DNA of 49,816 nucleotides from a virus. Position numbers and translations under genes: made by a program. The stretch's first letter is position 1; each line of letters starts with the position of its first letter. Shown in pieces: positions 1 to 8,760 of the stretch. Location: positions 1 through 49,816 of IMG/VR virus record IMGVR_UViG_3300040809_000245, one strand, 5' to 3'. The notes under the pieces were generated by a model that had not been told where the DNA came from, did not search any database, and saw only the letters and a list, made by a program, of their open reading frames with translations.

Positions 1-10
1 TAAACTATAA

Positions 11-199
11 TCAATTCCAATCGTCTTCGTCTTCTTCATTGTCAAAAATTGCATCCTCTTCATCTATAGAAGTGTCTGCACCACAAAAAGGACAAGTAGT
101 TGGTTCTATTTCTTCATCCCATTCAACATGATAGGATACATCACAGTTTTTACAACTGATTGTAACTTTATTTAAATTTGGTGGAGTAAGTGTTGTCAT
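11..199 (-). CDS. small acidic zinc-ribbon protein
   Basis: A 62-aa protein with two Cys pairs, CKNC (about residues 16-19) and CPFC (about 36-39), the pattern of a zinc ribbon, followed by a very acidic tail rich in Asp and Glu. Its ATG overlaps the nrdB stop codon as TAATG, so it is probably translationally coupled to nrdB and made at the end of the ribonucleotide reductase operon. Zinc binding is inferred from the cysteine spacing. No function can be assigned; the acidic tail could mediate protein contacts or mimic nucleic acid, which is speculation. The gene is complete and ends near the window edge. Confidence 0.7.
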   Translation of the reverse strand: MTTLTPPNLNKVTISCKNCDVSYHVEWDEEIEPTTCPFCGADTSIDEEDAIFDNEEDEDDWN

Positions 200-1305
200 T
201 ATAGTTTAAATGTTTTAAATTGATCTTTTTTTACATCTTGTTTAAGTCCACCAATAACATAACTTTCTATTTCAGTTTCTTGTGGAGCATTTTGCATTGA
301 ACGACTATTAAACCAATGTTGTGTCCATGGTAATGGATTATTGGATGATGAGTGTTCATATACTTGATTTAATCCTATAGTTCTCATTCTTCTATTTGCT
401 ATATATTCAACATATTGATGTAACAGTTTTTCAGAAAGGCCTATCATAGAACCTTTTTGAAACAAATAAGTCGCCCAACGTTTTTCTTCTTGGACTGCGT
501 CATCATAAATTTGATAAACTTCTTTTTCTGTATCTTTAATAACTTTGTTCATTACTTTATCATTTTCTTTATTTCTATAATTATTAATAATGCTTTGTGA
601 CATTAACAAATGTTGACTTTCATCTCTAGCAATCAATGATAATATTTTAGCACTACCTTCCATAAGTTTAAGTTCACCAAAAGCAAATGAACAAGCAAAT
701 GATACATAAAATCTTAAGCCTTCTAATACATTTACAGTTACTAATGATAGCCATAGTGCTTTCTTTAGTTCATATTCGTCAACTGATTTAGGGTCTAGTT
801 TGTATTTGTAACCTAAATCAATTAGTTTATCATAACCTTCAGTTACAGACTTTGCTCTTTTTTCTATTTTCTCATCTTGTATAATTGTATCAAATACATC
901 AGATGGATTTGAATATAGATTTTTAATAATGTATGTATAACTTCTACTGTGAATTGTTTCCATAAAGTCCCATGCAACAATGGCACCTTCTAATTCAGGT
1001 ATAGAAACAAATGGTAAAAATGCAAGACACGGACCTCTACCTTGTACTGAATCTAACATTGTTTGATATTTTAAATTAGATGTAAAGATAAACTTTTGTG
1101 ATTCAGATAATTGAGAGTAATCGTTTCTATCTTTTTGTAAAGATACTTCTTCTGGTCGCCAAAAGAAACCTAACTGTTGTTGTGTCAATCTATCAAATAC
1201 AGGATACTTAAATGTATCATATCTTTGTACAGCTAAATCTGCACCAAAAAACATTGGTTGTTTTGTACTATCTAGTTTTTTATCTTTATTAAATACTGTT
1301 TTCAT
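199..1305 (-). CDS. nrdB: ribonucleotide reductase class Ia, beta subunit NrdB
   Basis: Small subunit of aerobic ribonucleotide reductase. It houses the di-iron/tyrosyl radical that NrdA uses to reduce ribonucleoside diphosphates for phage DNA synthesis. The helix with Glu116, His119 and Tyr123 (ETIHSRSY) matches the iron ligands and radical tyrosine of the family, and a later ARDESQH segment supplies further ligands. At 368 aa the length is normal. I place the start at the ATG at 1305, which overlaps the nrdA stop as TAATG. An in-frame TTG four codons upstream is less likely. No clear Shine-Dalgarno is present, so coupling to nrdA translation is expected. Confidence 0.97.
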   Translation of the reverse strand: MKTVFNKDKKLDSTKQPMFFGADLAVQRYDTFKYPVFDRLTQQQLGFFWRPEEVSLQKDRNDYSQLSESQKFIFTSNLKYQTMLDSVQGRGPCLAFLPFVSIPELEGAIVAWDFMETIHSRSYTYIIKNLYSNPSDVFDTIIQDEKIEKRAKSVTEGYDKLIDLGYKYKLDPKSVDEYELKKALWLSLVTVNVLEGLRFYVSFACSFAFGELKLMEGSAKILSLIARDESQHLLMSQSIINNYRNKENDKVMNKVIKDTEKEVYQIYDDAVQEEKRWATYLFQKGSMIGLSEKLLHQYVEYIANRRMRTIGLNQVYEHSSSNNPLPWTQHWFNSRSMQNAPQETEIESYVIGGLKQDVKKDQFKTFKL

Positions 1306-3632
1306 TAAATTGTACAAGAATCACAGTTTTCTGGATCCTCTTCCTCTTTTACTTCTTCTTGTTTATCCTCTGGCACGTTATCGTGGAATCCAACTGGATG
1401 AGCAGGTTCTTCTTCATCCTTCTTACTGTCATATGTGTTTTGATAATAAGAAGTCTTCCAACCTAGTTTATATGTCGTCAACAAATCTTGTGCCATTACC
1501 GATACTGGTACTTGACCATCAGTATAATTTTCAGGATTATAAGACCAGTTACCTGATATTGCCTGGTCAAAATACTTTTGCATTACTGCAACGATATTTA
1601 TATATCCTTCATTCCCTTTCATATCCCAAAGTAATGTATAAAAGTTCTTTAGTTTATTATATTCAGGTACGATCTGTTTTAAAGGACCCTTTTTAGATTT
1701 TTTAACTGACAAATAATCTCTTGGTGGCTCAATACCATTTGTTGCGTTTGATACAACAGATGATGATTCACTTGGCATTTGAGCTGAAAGTGTTGAGTGT
1801 CTTAAACCATGTTCTTTTATTTCACTTCTTAACCATTCCCAATCGTAAGTGTAATCTCTTTTTACTAATTCATCTACGTCTTTTTTATAAGTGTCAATAG
1901 GTAGTATACCATCTGCATACTTTGTTTGTTTAAATGCTGAACATTGTCCTTTTTCTTTTGCAAGTTGATTACTTGCCTTTAATAGAAAATATTGAAATGC
2001 TTCTGTAAGTTTATCAACTTGTCTCCATGCTAATTTCTGTTCATACTTGTAACCTTTTTTAGCGAGATAGTGAGCAAGGCCAATATAACCAATACCTAAA
2101 CTTCTTCTTGCCTTTGTAGATATTTCAGCAGCATTGATAGGATATTTTTGATGGTCTATAATTTCATCTAATGCTCTTACTGCTAAATCACATAAAGGTT
2201 CTAGTTCATCTCTTTTGTTTATTTTACCCACATTGATGGCAGATAAAATACATAAAGCAATTTCACCTTCTCCATCAATGTGTTGTATTGGAGTGGTTGG
2301 TAAAGTTATTTCCTGACATAGATTTGACATATAAACTCTATCTTTAAAAGATGAGTGAGTATTACAATGGTCAATATTCATAATATAGATACGGCCTGTT
2401 TCAGCACGTTCTTTCAATATATCAAAAAATAATTCTTGTGCATTAACTTTTGTTTTCTTAATAGATAATTTTCTTTCTGCCTTCTCGTAAAGTTCATCAA
2501 ACTCTGGTGTTCCCCAGGCTTCATATAGTTCAGGCACTTCGTGTGGTGAAAACAAAGTTATGTCTTGGTTGTTTATAAATCTTTCATAAAATAATTTTGA
2601 TAGTTGTATTGAATAGTCAAGTTTTCTAACTCTATTATCTTCACTACCTTTATTATTTTTAAGAACAATAATGTCACCTATTTCTTGGTGCCAGATTGGG
2701 AAGTGGACTGTTGCTGATCCTCCTCGGACTCCATTTTGAGTGCAACACTTAACCGTTGCCTCAAACTTTTTAAGAAAAGGTATAACACCAGTGTGTTGGA
2801 CCTCTCCTCCTCGTATTCTTGCATTGATTCCACGTATCCTGCCTGCATTGATTCCGATTCCAGCTCTTTGAGCGATGTATCTTCCAATCGCCATATCACC
2901 AGAGAAAATACTAGGTAAGGTATCATCAATATCAACCAATACACAACTCGCATACTGACGTAAAGGAGTTCGTACACCAGCCATAACGGGAGTAGGAATA
3001 TTGATTTTGAATTGACTAATTGCGTCATAATATTTTTTAACATAACTCATCCTCGTTTCTTTTGGATATTTAGCAAACAACGTTGCTGAAATAAGCATGT
3101 ACATAAATTGTGGTGTTTCATACACCTGATTAGTACTTCTATCTTGTACTAGATACTTGTCTATCACTTGTCTTAATCCAGCATAAGTAAAATCATAATC
3201 TCTATTATGATTGATCCAGTTTTCCATTCTATCAAAATCTTTTCTTTGATAGTTTTTTAAAATTTCTTTATCATATAATCCCATCTCTACAATTTTTTTA
3301 ACATGATCATAAAGGTGTGGGTGATCCCATAGTTTACCGATAACTTGTTTTCTCAATGAATATAAAAGTAATCTACTTGCTACATATGTGTAATTAGGAT
3401 TATTTAAATCTATTAAATCTGCAGCTGACTTAACTAAAATCTGTTGTATTTCGTCTGTGGTAATACCATCATAAAATTGTAAACCACTTTTCATTTCTAC
3501 TTGGGAAGAAGATACTCCAGTTATATCTTCACAAGCATACTCAACCATTTCATGTATCTTTTCAATATTAAGAGGTTCTGTTCCTCTATCTTTTCTTTTT
3601 TTGACGTTTATAGACTCGTTTCCCATTACCAT
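1305..3632 (-). CDS. nrdA: ribonucleotide reductase class Ia, alpha subunit NrdA
   Basis: Large catalytic subunit of ribonucleotide reductase, 775 aa. An N-terminal ATP-cone-like region (about residues 10-100) suggests allosteric control by dATP/ATP. The barrel carries the expected catalytic motifs: a YASCVLVD cysteine, NLCQE (active-site Cys and Glu) and PSESSSVVSNATNG near the substrate phosphates. The C-terminus ends in CDSC followed by Thr-Ile, the mobile redox pair reduced by thioredoxin or glutaredoxin. A GGAGAG Shine-Dalgarno lies a few bases before the ATG. It sits just after the primase and is followed with overlap by nrdB, so replication and nucleotide supply share an operon. Confidence 0.98.
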   Translation of the reverse strand: MVMGNESINVKKRKDRGTEPLNIEKIHEMVEYACEDITGVSSSQVEMKSGLQFYDGITTDEIQQILVKSAADLIDLNNPNYTYVASRLLLYSLRKQVIGKLWDHPHLYDHVKKIVEMGLYDKEILKNYQRKDFDRMENWINHNRDYDFTYAGLRQVIDKYLVQDRSTNQVYETPQFMYMLISATLFAKYPKETRMSYVKKYYDAISQFKINIPTPVMAGVRTPLRQYASCVLVDIDDTLPSIFSGDMAIGRYIAQRAGIGINAGRIRGINARIRGGEVQHTGVIPFLKKFEATVKCCTQNGVRGGSATVHFPIWHQEIGDIIVLKNNKGSEDNRVRKLDYSIQLSKLFYERFINNQDITLFSPHEVPELYEAWGTPEFDELYEKAERKLSIKKTKVNAQELFFDILKERAETGRIYIMNIDHCNTHSSFKDRVYMSNLCQEITLPTTPIQHIDGEGEIALCILSAINVGKINKRDELEPLCDLAVRALDEIIDHQKYPINAAEISTKARRSLGIGYIGLAHYLAKKGYKYEQKLAWRQVDKLTEAFQYFLLKASNQLAKEKGQCSAFKQTKYADGILPIDTYKKDVDELVKRDYTYDWEWLRSEIKEHGLRHSTLSAQMPSESSSVVSNATNGIEPPRDYLSVKKSKKGPLKQIVPEYNKLKNFYTLLWDMKGNEGYINIVAVMQKYFDQAISGNWSYNPENYTDGQVPVSVMAQDLLTTYKLGWKTSYYQNTYDSKKDEEEPAHPVGFHDNVPEDKQEEVKEEEDPENCDSCTI

Positions 3633-3642
3633 TTTTCTCTCC

Positions 3643-4659
3643 TTAACAACGTTTGTATGAATTTAATTGAGTAATTGCTGACAAACCTGAATAGGTATTG
3701 TCGAATATAATTTTTTGTATTTGTTCTTTTGTCTTGCCGTTTACGATCATTTCGTTAATATCTTTTTCTTTTGTTCCTTCTGGCCATATTGTTACCATAT
3801 AACTTTTATCAATCAACTTATACATTCTATCTATAATTTCTTTATTTCTTGGTTCGTTATCAAAAATAAAGACAACATCTTTTTTTTCAACAGGTAGTTG
3901 TAGATCAGCACCACCAGCCGCAAGACAATTTTCAAGGAACAAACTATCTAATGGACCTTCAACTATGTATAATCTTTTGTGTAGATTAATTCGTTCTAGG
4001 CCAAATATTTTTTGTTTGTTTTCCTGTAGTTTTATTGTTAGATATTTTGGTTGTTCTTTACCAAATGCTCTGCCTTGTAAAGCAAAGATTTCACCACCAA
4101 CATCATAAAAAGGTATTATCAATCTAGGATGTTCGTACTTGTTATTTAGACTATCAAAAGTTCCAGGTCGCAACTTATTTACATACGTTTGGAACTTGTC
4201 GCAATAATATAATCGGTCAAAGTATTCTGTAGGCAGTTTTCGTTTTATCAAATACTGCTTTGCAGGATGTTCATTTTCAATATTACTAAAGGCTGTAAGG
4301 CCTTGTAGAGGTGTAGATTTTAATTTTTGTTTTGTATCAGTTTTAAACTTATCAAATAAACTTTCAGCGTCATTTGATGGTTTACTACCTTTATATCTTT
4401 CTAAAATATATTGGTCGTATAAAGGTCTATCAACTAACTTTATAAGATTTGCCAGATTGTGTGAAGCACTACAATTATGGCATTTAAAAAACATATCATT
4501 TTTTACTCTATAAAGATATGCTCTTGCCTTTGTTTTAGACTTTTTAGAATCACCACAAACAGGACAACGAAAATTGAAAAGGTAATCTCGTTTCTTTTTA
4601 AACTGTTGTAATCTAGGCTGTATTTTACTAATATAATTTAAATCAATGTAACCACTCAT
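3643..4659 (-). CDS. 61: T4 gp61-like DNA primase
   Basis: Primase of 338 aa that lays RNA primers at the fork with the gp41 helicase encoded at 27429. An N-terminal zinc finger (CPVCG near residue 32 and CHNC near residue 58) is followed by a TOPRIM domain containing IVEGPLDSLFL and the acidic FIFDNEP metal site. Length and order match phage T4-type primases. There is no Shine-Dalgarno. A consensus sigma70 promoter ends 7 nt before the ATG, so the transcript may start at or next to the initiation codon. It heads the primase-nrdA-nrdB group. Confidence 0.93.
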   Translation of the reverse strand: MSGYIDLNYISKIQPRLQQFKKKRDYLFNFRCPVCGDSKKSKTKARAYLYRVKNDMFFKCHNCSASHNLANLIKLVDRPLYDQYILERYKGSKPSNDAESLFDKFKTDTKQKLKSTPLQGLTAFSNIENEHPAKQYLIKRKLPTEYFDRLYYCDKFQTYVNKLRPGTFDSLNNKYEHPRLIIPFYDVGGEIFALQGRAFGKEQPKYLTIKLQENKQKIFGLERINLHKRLYIVEGPLDSLFLENCLAAGGADLQLPVEKKDVVFIFDNEPRNKEIIDRMYKLIDKSYMVTIWPEGTKEKDINEMIVNGKTKEQIQKIIFDNTYSGLSAITQLNSYKRC

Positions 4660-4666
4660 AATAAAC

Positions 4667-4695
4667 AGTATATACTATATATACTATTTTGTCAA
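4667..4695 (-). promoter_or_regulatory. sigma70 promoter for the primase-nrdAB operon
   Basis: Read on the minus strand: TTGACA (4690-4695), a 17-bp spacer, then TATACT (4667-4672). The gap to the primase ATG is 7 nt, so transcription should start almost exactly at the ATG. The -35 box and spacer match the other sigma70 promoters in this window. Confidence 0.8.
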
Positions 4696-4702
4696 GGTCC
4701 TA

Positions 4703-5161
4703 TTACAGAATTTTAAATACTGACATCAACTGAGGCATAGACAATCCTAGCACTATTGCCGCCCCTATGATGATCCATCTGTATTTCTCAAAAACGCCTA
4801 TCCTACCGTCTAAATTTGAGTTTAAAGTCTTAATTTCACACATTAAACGCTTTTCAGACATCTCAATTTCGTCTGTTAATTCTTTGTGAATCTTATTGAT
4901 TCTAGCGTGTAATTCTTTATAATTTGTATCAAATTCAACTCTACGATTCTCTATTAGGTTGAATATTGCTTTATCAATTTCCTCTTGTTTAGATAGTTTT
5001 TCTTCGTGTACAGCCAACATAGATTTAATACTTCCTGATATATCAGTTAATTTATCTATTGCGTTGTCAAGTTTAGTATTAACATTTGCAACCTGTTCAA
5101 CTTCAGTTTTAAGAACCTGAACATCTGTAGCAAGTTTCTGTATGTCGTTTAATTCAGCCAT
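4703..5161 (-). CDS. coiled-coil protein with C-terminal membrane anchor
   Basis: A 152-aa protein, mostly long heptad-like helix (about residues 5-120), ending in one hydrophobic segment (about 129-147, around WIIIGAAIVLGL). This predicts a tail-anchored rod on the inner membrane. It follows the CHASE2 cyclase and precedes the primase. A late-type box AATAAATA ends 5 nt before the ATG and no Shine-Dalgarno is visible, implying late, leaderless expression. The family is not recognised. A lysis accessory or membrane tether would fit the shape, but this is inference only. Confidence 0.75.
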   Translation of the reverse strand: MAELNDIQKLATDVQVLKTEVEQVANVNTKLDNAIDKLTDISGSIKSMLAVHEEKLSKQEEIDKAIFNLIENRRVEFDTNYKELHARINKIHKELTDEIEMSEKRLMCEIKTLNSNLDGRIGVFEKYRWIIIGAAIVLGLSMPQLMSVFKIL

Positions 5162-5166
5162 AGTAG

Positions 5167-5174
5167 TATTTATT
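5167..5174 (-). promoter_or_regulatory. T4-type late promoter box (AATAAATA), leaderless spacing
   Basis: AATAAATA on the minus strand, then CTACT, then the ATG of the coiled-coil gene at 5161. The 5-nt spacing is the same as at 10722, 27138 and 30977. If transcription starts where T4 late promoters start, the A of the ATG would be +1. Confidence 0.65.
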
Positions 5175-5175
5175 A

Positions 5176-5376
5176 TTATGCAACTTTGAGTATAGTTCTT
5201 AACTCTTGTAATCTTTTAACTTTCCAAAGTTTTATAAATGTTTTTCTGCGTCTCCGTAACTTTTGTTTCTTAATTTTGAGCCAGTGTAAATTGAGTAAGT
5301 ATAGTTTTCTTTTTTTTTCATTTCTTATTATCCTTTTTGCTATTAGTTTTAACTTTCTTTTTTGAAGTAAAGTCAT
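5176..5376 (-). CDS. possible small highly basic protein (uncertain)
   Basis: A 66-aa reading frame overlapping the last 59 nt of the cyclase gene. It is almost entirely Lys/Arg/Leu. A GGAGGG lies just before its ATG, but those bases also code for the cyclase. The composition is what a frame shift of A-rich sequence would give, so it may not be real. A competing 29-aa frame lies at 5232-5321. Confidence 0.3.
   Translation of the reverse strand: MTLLQKRKLKLIAKRIIRNEKKRKLYLLNLHWLKIKKQKLRRRRKTFIKLWKVKRLQELRTILKVA
5232..5321 (-). CDS. possible 29-aa peptide coupled to the cyclase gene (uncertain)
   Basis: A short frame whose ATG overlaps the cyclase stop as ATGA, with AAGGA about 10 nt upstream. 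The peptide starts MKKKENYTYSIYTG and looks soluble and balanced in composition. Coupling and ribosome site favour it over the overlapping 66-aa frame, but its size leaves it doubtful. Confidence 0.3.
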   Translation of the reverse strand: MKKKENYTYSIYTGSKLRNKSYGDAEKHL

Positions 5377-7246
5377 AACCCTCCATTAAGTTTGTTACTG
5401 GTTTATAAATGGTTACTAACTCATCTTTACCCTTAACCTTAATTTTATCTAGCTCAATTGACTTAATATTTTTCAGTTGCTCTTTTGTATAGGAAGAATA
5501 AATCAAAGGTGTAACCTTTCCACTTTCATCTCTATAATTTCTTGTAGCAGCCTCAAGTCTAGCTGCCAAGTTTACAGCGTCACCTACAACAGAATAATCT
5601 AATCGGTTTTCACTACCCATATTACCGACAATACAAGTTCCTGTGTTAACACCTGAACCTATGTTTATATCAGGAAGACCTTTCTCCCTAAATTCTTTTT
5701 TTAACTTTTCAGTTTCTTCAGCACATTCTATACCTGTCTTTACAGCCATCTCAGCGTGATTAGGACAATCTAATGGTGCGTTCCAAAATGCCATAATACA
5801 ATCACCCATATACTTGTCAATCGTACCACCATTTCTTAAAACAATTTGACTCATACGATTTAGATAATCATTGATTACAGCAACTAGTCCTTCAGGATCA
5901 TCTTTGTTTTTATAGTATTCAGAAATAGGAGTAAAACCTACAATGTCCATAAACAAGAAAGACATTTCTTTTCTATCACCACCAAGTTTTAATTTTTCAG
6001 GATTCTTTACAAGTATAGCAACTTGTCTTGGATCCAAATACTTCTCAAACTGTTTTCGTATTTGTTGTTTTAATTTAAACTCTAAAATAAATCTATTAAA
6101 GACACTATGAAATCCTACAATTGTAAGTGTAATAATAATCCAACTTGAGTCTGCTAGTATAGCATATTTGTTAAACAAATAATAAGAGGCAAAAACACTT
6201 GCGCCATATAAACTTAAAAGTTTTATTCCTATAAACCAATAAGGTGTAAATCTTGTTATGATTACTATAACTAAACCTATAATAACTGATACTGCTAATT
6301 CAATAAGTAAACTTATATCAATTCTTGTAATTTGTTTACCATCTAATACTGTTTGTAAAGTTGAAGCTGTCAATTCGTAACTATATCGTTCACCGACAGG
6401 TGTAGCAATAATACCACCTAATCCTTCTGCTGACATTCCTATAATTACAGTTTTACCTTTTAGTAATTGTGTGTTGTCTTTTATATCAGTTACAGATATT
6501 GTAGGATAAGAATTGTTCCATCTTAACCATATACGAGCATTAGCGTCTGTGTTGATTGTATCAAAACCAGGTACTCTCATAGCAATAATACCACCATCAC
6601 CTGCCTTGACTTGATAACTTGGTGCTCCTGTAGCAACTCTTATAACTTCTATTGCCATCGCAGGATATACTTCATCACCTATTCTCATTAACAAAGGTAT
6701 TCTTCTTGTAACACCATCAATCTCTGGTGCTGTGTTTGATACACCTACACCGTCAGCATATTCACCAAATTCTTTTATAGGACCTAACATACCATTCCAC
6801 TCAAACAACCAAGGTAATGGGTCACCTATTTTAGCAACACCTCTTGGTACAGCATTCTTATTGATTGAGTTTGTTCCGACCTGTGCGATAACAACACCAT
6901 TTTGATACATTGTGTTTATTAAAACTTCATCACCACCTAGTCTATCGTATTCTGAAAACAATATAGGTAATACAATAATACCAGCACCTTGTTCTCTTAA
7001 CTGTACTATAATGTCAGCAAGTACATCTCTTTTCCAAGGCCATTGACCGTATTGTTCTATTGCTTTTTCATCAATAGTTACAACGGCTATATCTTTTGAA
7101 ATCTGTTTTGTTTCTGATTGGAGTAATAAGTCAAATGACTTTAATCTTAATATCTCTTTTATCTGTGGGTCTTTTAATCCGATAAACGTAACTACAAATA
7201 AAGTTACAAAAGCAAATGTCCAATGTGTTAATATTTTTTTTATCAT
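5318..7246 (-). CDS. membrane CHASE2-domain adenylate cyclase (class III)
   Basis: A 642-aa receptor cyclase. Order: N-terminal membrane segment (about 9-24), an extracytoplasmic CHASE2-type sensor (about 30-305, including VVTIDEKAIEQYGQWPW and a VIIGMSAEGLGG stretch), three membrane helices (about 311-390), then a cytoplasmic class III cyclase domain (about 425-615). Catalytic residues are all present: metal Asp434 (MDIVGF) and Asp482 (GD), Lys478 and Asp550 in the base-recognition positions typical of ATP, and Asn559 and Arg563 for the transition state. It therefore looks like an active cAMP producer; cGMP is less likely given Lys/Asp. It is the last gene of the csgF-csgG-curlin-FecR-curlin series, starting 2 nt after the stop of the preceding curlin gene. 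A complete receptor cyclase is very unusual in a phage. Confidence 0.93.
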   Translation of the reverse strand: MIKKILTHWTFAFVTLFVVTFIGLKDPQIKEILRLKSFDLLLQSETKQISKDIAVVTIDEKAIEQYGQWPWKRDVLADIIVQLREQGAGIIVLPILFSEYDRLGGDEVLINTMYQNGVVIAQVGTNSINKNAVPRGVAKIGDPLPWLFEWNGMLGPIKEFGEYADGVGVSNTAPEIDGVTRRIPLLMRIGDEVYPAMAIEVIRVATGAPSYQVKAGDGGIIAMRVPGFDTINTDANARIWLRWNNSYPTISVTDIKDNTQLLKGKTVIIGMSAEGLGGIIATPVGERYSYELTASTLQTVLDGKQITRIDISLLIELAVSVIIGLVIVIITRFTPYWFIGIKLLSLYGASVFASYYLFNKYAILADSSWIIITLTIVGFHSVFNRFILEFKLKQQIRKQFEKYLDPRQVAILVKNPEKLKLGGDRKEMSFLFMDIVGFTPISEYYKNKDDPEGLVAVINDYLNRMSQIVLRNGGTIDKYMGDCIMAFWNAPLDCPNHAEMAVKTGIECAEETEKLKKEFREKGLPDINIGSGVNTGTCIVGNMGSENRLDYSVVGDAVNLAARLEAATRNYRDESGKVTPLIYSSYTKEQLKNIKSIELDKIKVKGKDELVTIYKPVTNLMEGYDFTSKKKVKTNSKKDNKK

Positions 7247-7247
7247 A

Positions 7248-7604
7248 TTAAGGTTGATTTACTGTCATTGTACACCATTCAGCACCACAATATAATTCAG
7301 CATTGTAAGTGTTTGAATTGCCATTTTGATAGATATAAAAAGAACTACCTGTTCCTGTACCAGCAGTAATATTTAAATCTACAGAATTTGAATTACCATT
7401 TTGTTTTATTTCCATATCCCCCACATCAAAATCATTAGCAGTTAAATCAATATAATTATTTATTCCGTCTTGTACTATGTTTAATGTACCATTATCACCT
7501 GTTGTTTTAATTATGGAATCATTTGCTTTTACTTTATCTATGATAGAATAAAAAACCATCCATACAAATAACCAGATTGTTAATCTTTTTAAAAATTTAT
7601 ACAT
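7248..7604 (-). CDS. curlin-repeat (CsgA/CsgB-like) secreted protein, short
   Basis: A 118-aa protein with an N-terminal signal or membrane segment (about 10-27). It has curlin-type repeats in which Gly-Asn strands recur about every 20-25 residues: IVQDGINNYIDL, IKQNGNSNSVDLNI and IYQNGNSNTYNAEL. Such repeats stack into a beta-solenoid amyloid. Two cysteines near the C-terminus (YCGAEWC) could form a disulfide, which is not typical of E. coli CsgA. Its ATG overlaps the FecR-gene stop (TAATG). CsgG encoded at 9464 is the likely export pore. Whether it is the subunit, nucleator or a cap cannot be told. Confidence 0.85.
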   Translation of the reverse strand: MYKFLKRLTIWLFVWMVFYSIIDKVKANDSIIKTTGDNGTLNIVQDGINNYIDLTANDFDVGDMEIKQNGNSNSVDLNITAGTGTGSSFYIYQNGNSNTYNAELYCGAEWCTMTVNQP

Positions 7605-8710
7605 TATCGTTGTAATAGGTCTATATTATTCAGACCTCCTCCATCTCCTACAATATAATCTCTTGTTACAAAATCACCTTGTGACAGATTAATAACATAC
7701 TCACTTGATTTACTTAATTTTAATCTTACAAAGTTAGTTGTATCTTCTCGTCTAAATTCCCAATATGTTCCTTGGTCAATAATAATAATACCTGTTAACT
7801 CGTCTTGTCCTACTTTTTGTGTCTTCTTTACAAATACATCTGTTAACTCACTTAAAAAACTTTCAGCTAATACTTTGTTAATTTGGTCTAATACATCAGC
7901 TAAAAAATCTTGTGCTAAGTAATCAATATCTAATTCTTCAAAGTTATCATCATCTTTTGTTGCTAGTAAATCTTCGTTTAAAATATCTATTTCTAAAAAG
8001 TCTATATCTAAAACATCAGCAACAGCTTTCTTTTCTTCTACTGCCTCATCTCTATTTAAATTTGATGGTGGCGATAAGATAAGTAGATTTGAAATCATAC
8101 TTTCATCAACATCAACTAAAATAGGTTTAAATGGTTTACTTTCAGGCGCTTCTACTCTTGTTGCTTGAAAGGCCTGATTCATTATAACTTGACCAGCATC
8201 TGATTCAACACTTATCTCTCCCACATAACATAGACCGTTTGTGTCACAACTTGGTAATAATAAAATAGTAGAACCACCTAACTCATCTATAATCATAGCA
8301 AAGTCTGTTCCTCTAACAGATATAGATGCTGTTGGTGTACTAATCTTTACATTTTGTTTTGAATTTTTGGCAATCTGACCTGAAGCATATCTTACACTTC
8401 CTAAACTTGCCTTTAATGATAACGCACCTGTATTGGTGTTAGGGTCATAGACAAACTCGTCAATGACTAACTTTGAGTGTTCCGTTAACTCAACTTTAGT
8501 ATCATCAACAAAGGTGATACCTGTACGGCCATCACCTGTCTTTACTGTATCGTATGAAAAGACTTCAACATCTTTTTGAATAGTGATACCTTTGTCACCG
8601 TCTTTTCTATCTATTTCTGCCTTGCCTTTATGTTCACTTACTTTACCAATAGAGGCAAGAGCAGAATTAGAAATTACGATTAATAAAATTATAAAGTTCA
8701 ATATTCGCAT
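7604..8710 (-). CDS. secreted FecR-domain protein
   Basis: A 368-aa protein with a clear signal peptide (cleavage near Ala19). A FecR domain follows (about 22-145), with the typical pattern of a short beta-rich lead, VEVFSYDTVKTGDGRTGITF, VELTEHSKLVIDEF and an SVRGTDFA end. The remaining 220 residues are acidic and unassigned. FecR domains are periplasmic or surface beta-folds in signalling and surface proteins. From memory, FecR-domain genes often neighbour CHASE2 proteins in bacterial genomes, so this could present a ligand to the CHASE2 cyclase; that is inference. It lies between two curlin-repeat genes. Confidence 0.88.
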   Translation of the reverse strand: MRILNFIILLIVISNSALASIGKVSEHKGKAEIDRKDGDKGITIQKDVEVFSYDTVKTGDGRTGITFVDDTKVELTEHSKLVIDEFVYDPNTNTGALSLKASLGSVRYASGQIAKNSKQNVKISTPTASISVRGTDFAMIIDELGGSTILLLPSCDTNGLCYVGEISVESDAGQVIMNQAFQATRVEAPESKPFKPILVDVDESMISNLLILSPPSNLNRDEAVEEKKAVADVLDIDFLEIDILNEDLLATKDDDNFEELDIDYLAQDFLADVLDQINKVLAESFLSELTDVFVKKTQKVGQDELTGIIIIDQGTYWEFRREDTTNFVRLKLSKSSEYVINLSQGDFVTRDYIVGDGGGLNNIDLLQR

Positions 8711-8760
8711 ATACTAAAAGTCCTATAATTAATATTAAGTTTATTGTTCCAAAGTCCATA

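Noticed and set aside
1595-1602. Exact TATAAATA inside nrdA
   Set aside because: It is within coding sequence and not near any downstream gene start, so it is probably chance in AT-rich DNA. A similar box inside the 923-aa gene was ignored for the same reason.
1310-1696. Long open frame on the plus strand opposite nrdA
   Set aside because: It lies wholly inside nrdA, has biased composition expected from the opposite strand, and no promoter or ribosome site. All plus-strand frames in the window were treated the same way.
2678-3043. 121-aa frame on the minus strand inside nrdA
   Set aside because: It is an alternative frame of a gene with strong family motifs, and shows no domain or ribosome site.
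8667-8759. 30-aa membrane-like frame between the long curlin and FecR genes
   Set aside because: It overlaps the FecR start by 44 nt, has no clear ribosome site, and the hydrophobic stretch may be a by-product of AT-rich sequence.
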